64,000 bases of DNA from assembly GCF_031312595.1 (NCBI RefSeq), contig NZ_CP133592.1, positions 1 to 64,000 of the forward strand. Direction: 5' to 3'. Positions 61,117-64,000 of this stretch are shown here, one piece after another. Made by a program: the position numbers and the translations under genes. Numbering within the stretch: position 1 is the first letter of the stretch; each line of letters begins with the position of its first letter. This DNA is from Methanolobus sediminis. Its GTDB lineage: Archaea > Halobacteriota > Methanosarcinia > Methanosarcinales > Methanosarcinaceae. The notes under the pieces are model-generated. The model saw only the letters and a program-made list of their open reading frames with translations, was not told the DNA's origin and did no database searches.

Positions 61117-63528
61117 ATGATGACAGGCAGCAAATACGTTAGCTGGTTTGAGGAAATTAGTATAGATGACGTACCTTTAGTGGGAGGCAAAAATGCATCC
61201 CTTGGAGAAATGTACAGGGAACTGACAGATAAAAATATCAAAGTCCCAAACGGTTTTGCAATAACTGCAGATGCATACTGGCATGTTTTAAAATCGGCAG
61301 GTGTGCTTGAGGAACTCAGGAAGATAATTGAAGGTCTTGATATAGATGATGTTACAGACCTTGCAAAAAGAGGAAAGAAAGCAAGGAATCTTATACTTGA
61401 TGCCGGAATCCCTGACGACCTGTGGGATGAGATAAAATCAGCTTATGATGAGCTTTGTGAGCAATACGGGGAAGATACTGATGTGGCGGTTCGCAGTTCT
61501 GCAACTGCGGAGGATCTGCCCAATGCATCATTTGCAGGACAGCAGGAAACCTACCTGAACATTCATGGCTACCATTCACTAAAAGATGCATGCAGCAGGT
61601 GTTTTGCATCACTTTTCACTGACAGGGCCATTTCCTACAGAGAGAATAACGGTTTTGATCACTTCAAAGTGGGTCTTTCCATTGGTGTTATGAAAATGGT
61701 TCGCTCAGACCTTGCTTCAAGTGGTGTTATATTCACAATTGATACTGAAAGCGGTTTTGAGAACGTTGTTTTTATCACCGGAGCATACGGACTTGGGGAA
61801 AATGTAGTTCAGGGACTTGTAAATCCTGATGAATTCTATGTTTTTAAACCAACACTGAAGGAGAACTTCAAACCTATTATCAAAAAGCAGAAGGGAAGCA
61901 AAGAGATCAAGATGATCTACGGTCGTGGAGATTCCCGTGTGCTTACACGTAATGTTGAGGTTCCTGTAGCTGAGAGGAAACAGTACTGTATTAATGATGA
62001 AGAGGTACTGCAACTGGCAAATTTTGCAGTGACCATTGAGAACCACTACTCGCAGAAGAGAGGAAAACATGTTCCAATGGATGTCGAGTGGGCAAAGGAC
62101 GGTGAAACCGGAGAACTGTTCATAGTCCAGGCAAGACCGGAGACTGTACAATCTTTGAAGAGAAAGGATGTGCTGGTAACCTATTATCTGGATGATACTT
62201 CGGATGTGATCGTTACAGGAAGGAGTGTGGGAGCTAAGATAGCAAGCGGAAAAGTACACGTTATTCCTGATGTTTCACAATTGAATGAATTTAATGCAGG
62301 GGAAATACTTGTAGCGGATAACACGACCCCTGACTGGGAACCTGTTATGAAGAAGGCTGCTGCAATCATCACAAACAAAGGTGGCAGGACATGTCATGCA
62401 GCTATTGTGAGCCGTGAGCTTGGCATTCCTGCTGTTGTTGGTGCTGAGACTGCCACGGAGATCCTAAAAAATAACATGGATGTCACGGTAAGCTGTGCAG
62501 AAGGAGATGCAGGCAGAGTGTATGAAGGAATACTTCCATTCCATACTGAAACTGTTGAGCTGGAAGGACTTGAGAAGACAAAGACCGAGATCATGATGAA
62601 CCTCGGAAACCCGGAGGAAGCCTTTGCGCTTTCCATGATACCAAATGACGGCATAGGACTGGCAAGGCTGGAATTCATCATCACAAGTTACATCAAGGTG
62701 CATCCTATGGCGCTCATCCATCCTGAGAAGGTTGAGGATGAAAAAGTGCTTGAGGAAATCGACAAAGTCACAGGCAGATATGAGAATAAGGCTGATTTCT
62801 TCGTGGAGAAACTTGCCCAGGGTGTTGCAACCATTACAGCAGCATTCCACCCGAAGCCTGTGGTTGTACGTATGAGCGATTTCAAGTCCAATGAATATGA
62901 AAGCCTGATAGGTGGAGAGTATTTCGAGTTCATGGAGAACAACCCCATGCTGGGATTCAGGGGTGCTTCACGTTATTACGATGAACGTTACCGTGAGGGC
63001 TTCGCTCTTGAGTGTAAAGCCATGAAAAAAGTGAGAGATGAGATGGGGCTGACAAACCTGATACTTATGATCCCGTTCTGCCGCCGCATCGATGAAGCAA
63101 AAAAGGTACTTGAGGAGATGAAAAAGAACGGTCTTGTCAGGGGAGAAAATGGCCTTCAGATCTATATGATGACTGAGATCCCAAGCAATGTCCTGCTCAT
63201 AGACGAGTTCAGCCAGTACTTCGATGGCTTCTCCATAGGCTCCAACGATCTCACACAACTGACCCTTGGCGTTGACCGTGATTCCGAGATTCTTGCATCC
63301 ACCTTCGATGAACGCGACGAAGCTGTGAAGAAAATAGTCTCTATGGCTGTGCAGGGCGCAAAGCGAAACAATAAACACAGCGGTCTTTGCGGCCAGGCTC
63401 CAAGCGATTATCCAGAGTTTGCAGAGTTCCTGGTGAAGGAAGGAATTGATTCTATTTCGCTTAACCCGGATTCTGTGATGAAGATAGCACTGAAGGTGCT
63501 TGAGGTTGAGAAAGAGATGGAAAAGTAA
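61117..63528 (+). CDS. ppsA: PpsA, phosphoenolpyruvate synthase
   Basis: 803 residues. N-terminal ATP-binding domain (GGKNASLGEMYREL, AVRSSATAEDLPNASFAGQQ), phospho-histidine domain (GGRTCHAAIVSREL) and C-terminal PEP/pyruvate barrel (MLGFRGASRYYDERY, SIGSNDLTQLTLGVDRDSE, CGQAPSD). It turns pyruvate and ATP into PEP for gluconeogenesis. Start unsure: ATG 61117 or 61120; a TTG at 61099 adds six residues. No good Shine-Dalgarno is seen. Divergent from fen. Confidence 0.95.
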   Translation: MMTGSKYVSWFEEISIDDVPLVGGKNASLGEMYRELTDKNIKVPNGFAITADAYWHVLKSAGVLEELRKIIEGLDIDDVTDLAKRGKKARNLILDAGIPDDLWDEIKSAYDELCEQYGEDTDVAVRSSATAEDLPNASFAGQQETYLNIHGYHSLKDACSRCFASLFTDRAISYRENNGFDHFKVGLSIGVMKMVRSDLASSGVIFTIDTESGFENVVFITGAYGLGENVVQGLVNPDEFYVFKPTLKENFKPIIKKQKGSKEIKMIYGRGDSRVLTRNVEVPVAERKQYCINDEEVLQLANFAVTIENHYSQKRGKHVPMDVEWAKDGETGELFIVQARPETVQSLKRKDVLVTYYLDDTSDVIVTGRSVGAKIASGKVHVIPDVSQLNEFNAGEILVADNTTPDWEPVMKKAAAIITNKGGRTCHAAIVSRELGIPAVVGAETATEILKNNMDVTVSCAEGDAGRVYEGILPFHTETVELEGLEKTKTEIMMNLGNPEEAFALSMIPNDGIGLARLEFIITSYIKVHPMALIHPEKVEDEKVLEEIDKVTGRYENKADFFVEKLAQGVATITAAFHPKPVVVRMSDFKSNEYESLIGGEYFEFMENNPMLGFRGASRYYDERYREGFALECKAMKKVRDEMGLTNLILMIPFCRRIDEAKKVLEEMKKNGLVRGENGLQIYMMTEIPSNVLLIDEFSQYFDGFSIGSNDLTQLTLGVDRDSEILASTFDERDEAVKKIVSMAVQGAKRNNKHSGLCGQAPSDYPEFAEFLVKEGIDSISLNPDSVMKIALKVLEVEKEMEK

Positions 63529-64000
63529 GAAAGAAAAGAAACTTTTTCTCTTTTTTGATTTAATACTGGATTTTGAAGTTTAAATTAATCCAGTCTCAAC
63601 TATTTTTGGGTTATAGGTAACGCCAAAAAACTGAACTTCTATAATTAATAATCCTTGTTATATTGAAGGAGACTAAAAATTGAATTTTGGTGTTAAATTT
63701 AGAAACTATTTTAAATGAGTTAATTATGCGAAAAAAGAAGAGTAAATCATCAATCATCCGAAATTACGATTCATAAATTATTTATATATATTGTATAAGG
63801 ATTATACTCATAAACTAATATGAAAATAATTAAAATGAGAACACCAGCATTGTTGCTGGTGTTTTTGATGGTACCACCCCACTAATTAAAAAGTCCATGT
63901 GTATATGTGTTTTTTTGATATATAAAATAATGGTTCATCAATTAAACAAATGGATTGAATTTATAATGGCATTGGAATTTCAACAGCCAATATAATTGAA
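63529..64000. other. Intergenic region at the window end
   Basis: About 470 bp. A T-rich terminator tract follows ppsA (63533-63560). TTTATATATATTGT near 63781 looks like a promoter, followed by a 21-codon ORF (63820-63885) whose middle is the hairpin listed next. No supported gene. Confidence 0.35.
63841..63862 (+). terminator. Strong hairpin with T run
   Basis: ACACCAGCA and TGCTGGTGT are perfect arms around TTGT, followed by TTTTG. It lies about 35-45 nt after a TATA-like box, so it could end a very short transcript. Confidence 0.55.

Noticed and set aside
63820..63885. 21-codon ORF with signal-like sequence
   Set aside because: Most of it is the perfect terminator-like hairpin, which explains the sequence better.
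1..64000. tRNA, rRNA genes and CRISPR arrays
   Set aside because: I looked for T-loop GTTCRA patterns, rRNA cores and regularly spaced repeats and saw none that hold up.

Overview
The window is a chromosome segment of a methanogenic archaeon of the Methanosarcinales, most likely a methylotrophic member of the Methanosarcinaceae. The support is a cytochrome-b-linked [NiFe] hydrogenase of the methanophenazine-reducing Vht/Vho type, an S-layer protein with a PGF-CTERM tail, a PEF-CTERM protein, a FilR1-type regulator, a TRAM-domain RNA chaperone, archaeal FEN-1, and archaeal TATA boxes with several messages that look leaderless. Species cannot be fixed from sequence alone.

Layout. 1-2.8 kb: the 3' end of hypF, then a Tat export cluster (two divergent tatC, two tatA). 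3.2-7.7 kb: a DUF2115-like protein and a giant NosD-type beta-helix surface protein. 8-15.9 kb: the hydrogenase island. hypC-D-A-B-E run leftward and vhtG-A-C-D run rightward from a shared divergent promoter region; VhtG carries a Tat signal, so the neighbouring Tat genes fit. 16-26 kb: an AT-rich surface-protein region with three related PKD proteins, a PEF-CTERM protein, a small AbrB-like gene and an MT-A70 DNA methyltransferase cassette bounded by 25-bp direct repeats. 26.4-29.8 kb: an Rrf2 regulator, a winged-helix regulator whose promoter shares an operator-like site with vhtG, and an acetolactate-synthase-like gene preceded by a Val/Leu-rich leader ORF and a terminator hairpin. 29.8-34.5 kb: a TIR protein, rsgA, and several decayed genes. 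34.7-41.5 kb: a beta-helix lipoprotein, two overlapping micro-genes and a MoxR-DUF58-VWA operon. 41.5-46.8 kb: methyltransferases, an S-layer-type protein, a candidate structured RNA and broken genes. 46.9-52.4 kb: a winged-helix regulator and a MarR-MFS pair with strong palindromes upstream, then an ABC export operon. 52.7-64 kb: an FAD oxidoreductase, a histidine kinase, a FilR1-type regulator, TRAM protein, hcp, fen and ppsA, with a wrecked cas1 gene and cas1 3'-tail remnants between them.

The most interesting signal is at 29411-29562, upstream of the acetolactate-synthase-like gene. A 24-codon ORF ends in a run of Val and Leu codons, its start lies about where transcription should begin, its stop codon sits inside the 5' arm of a 9-bp hairpin, and a T-rich tract follows. 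This is the layout of a bacterial ilv attenuator, in an archaeon. Also notable: a CATGA-N4-TCATG element shared by the vhtG promoter and a regulator promoter, a hydrogenase-maturation protease gene with no ATG/GTG/TTG start, five dispersed cas1 3'-tail remnants, an SD-masking hairpin in the MoxR operon, and two overlapping micro-genes.
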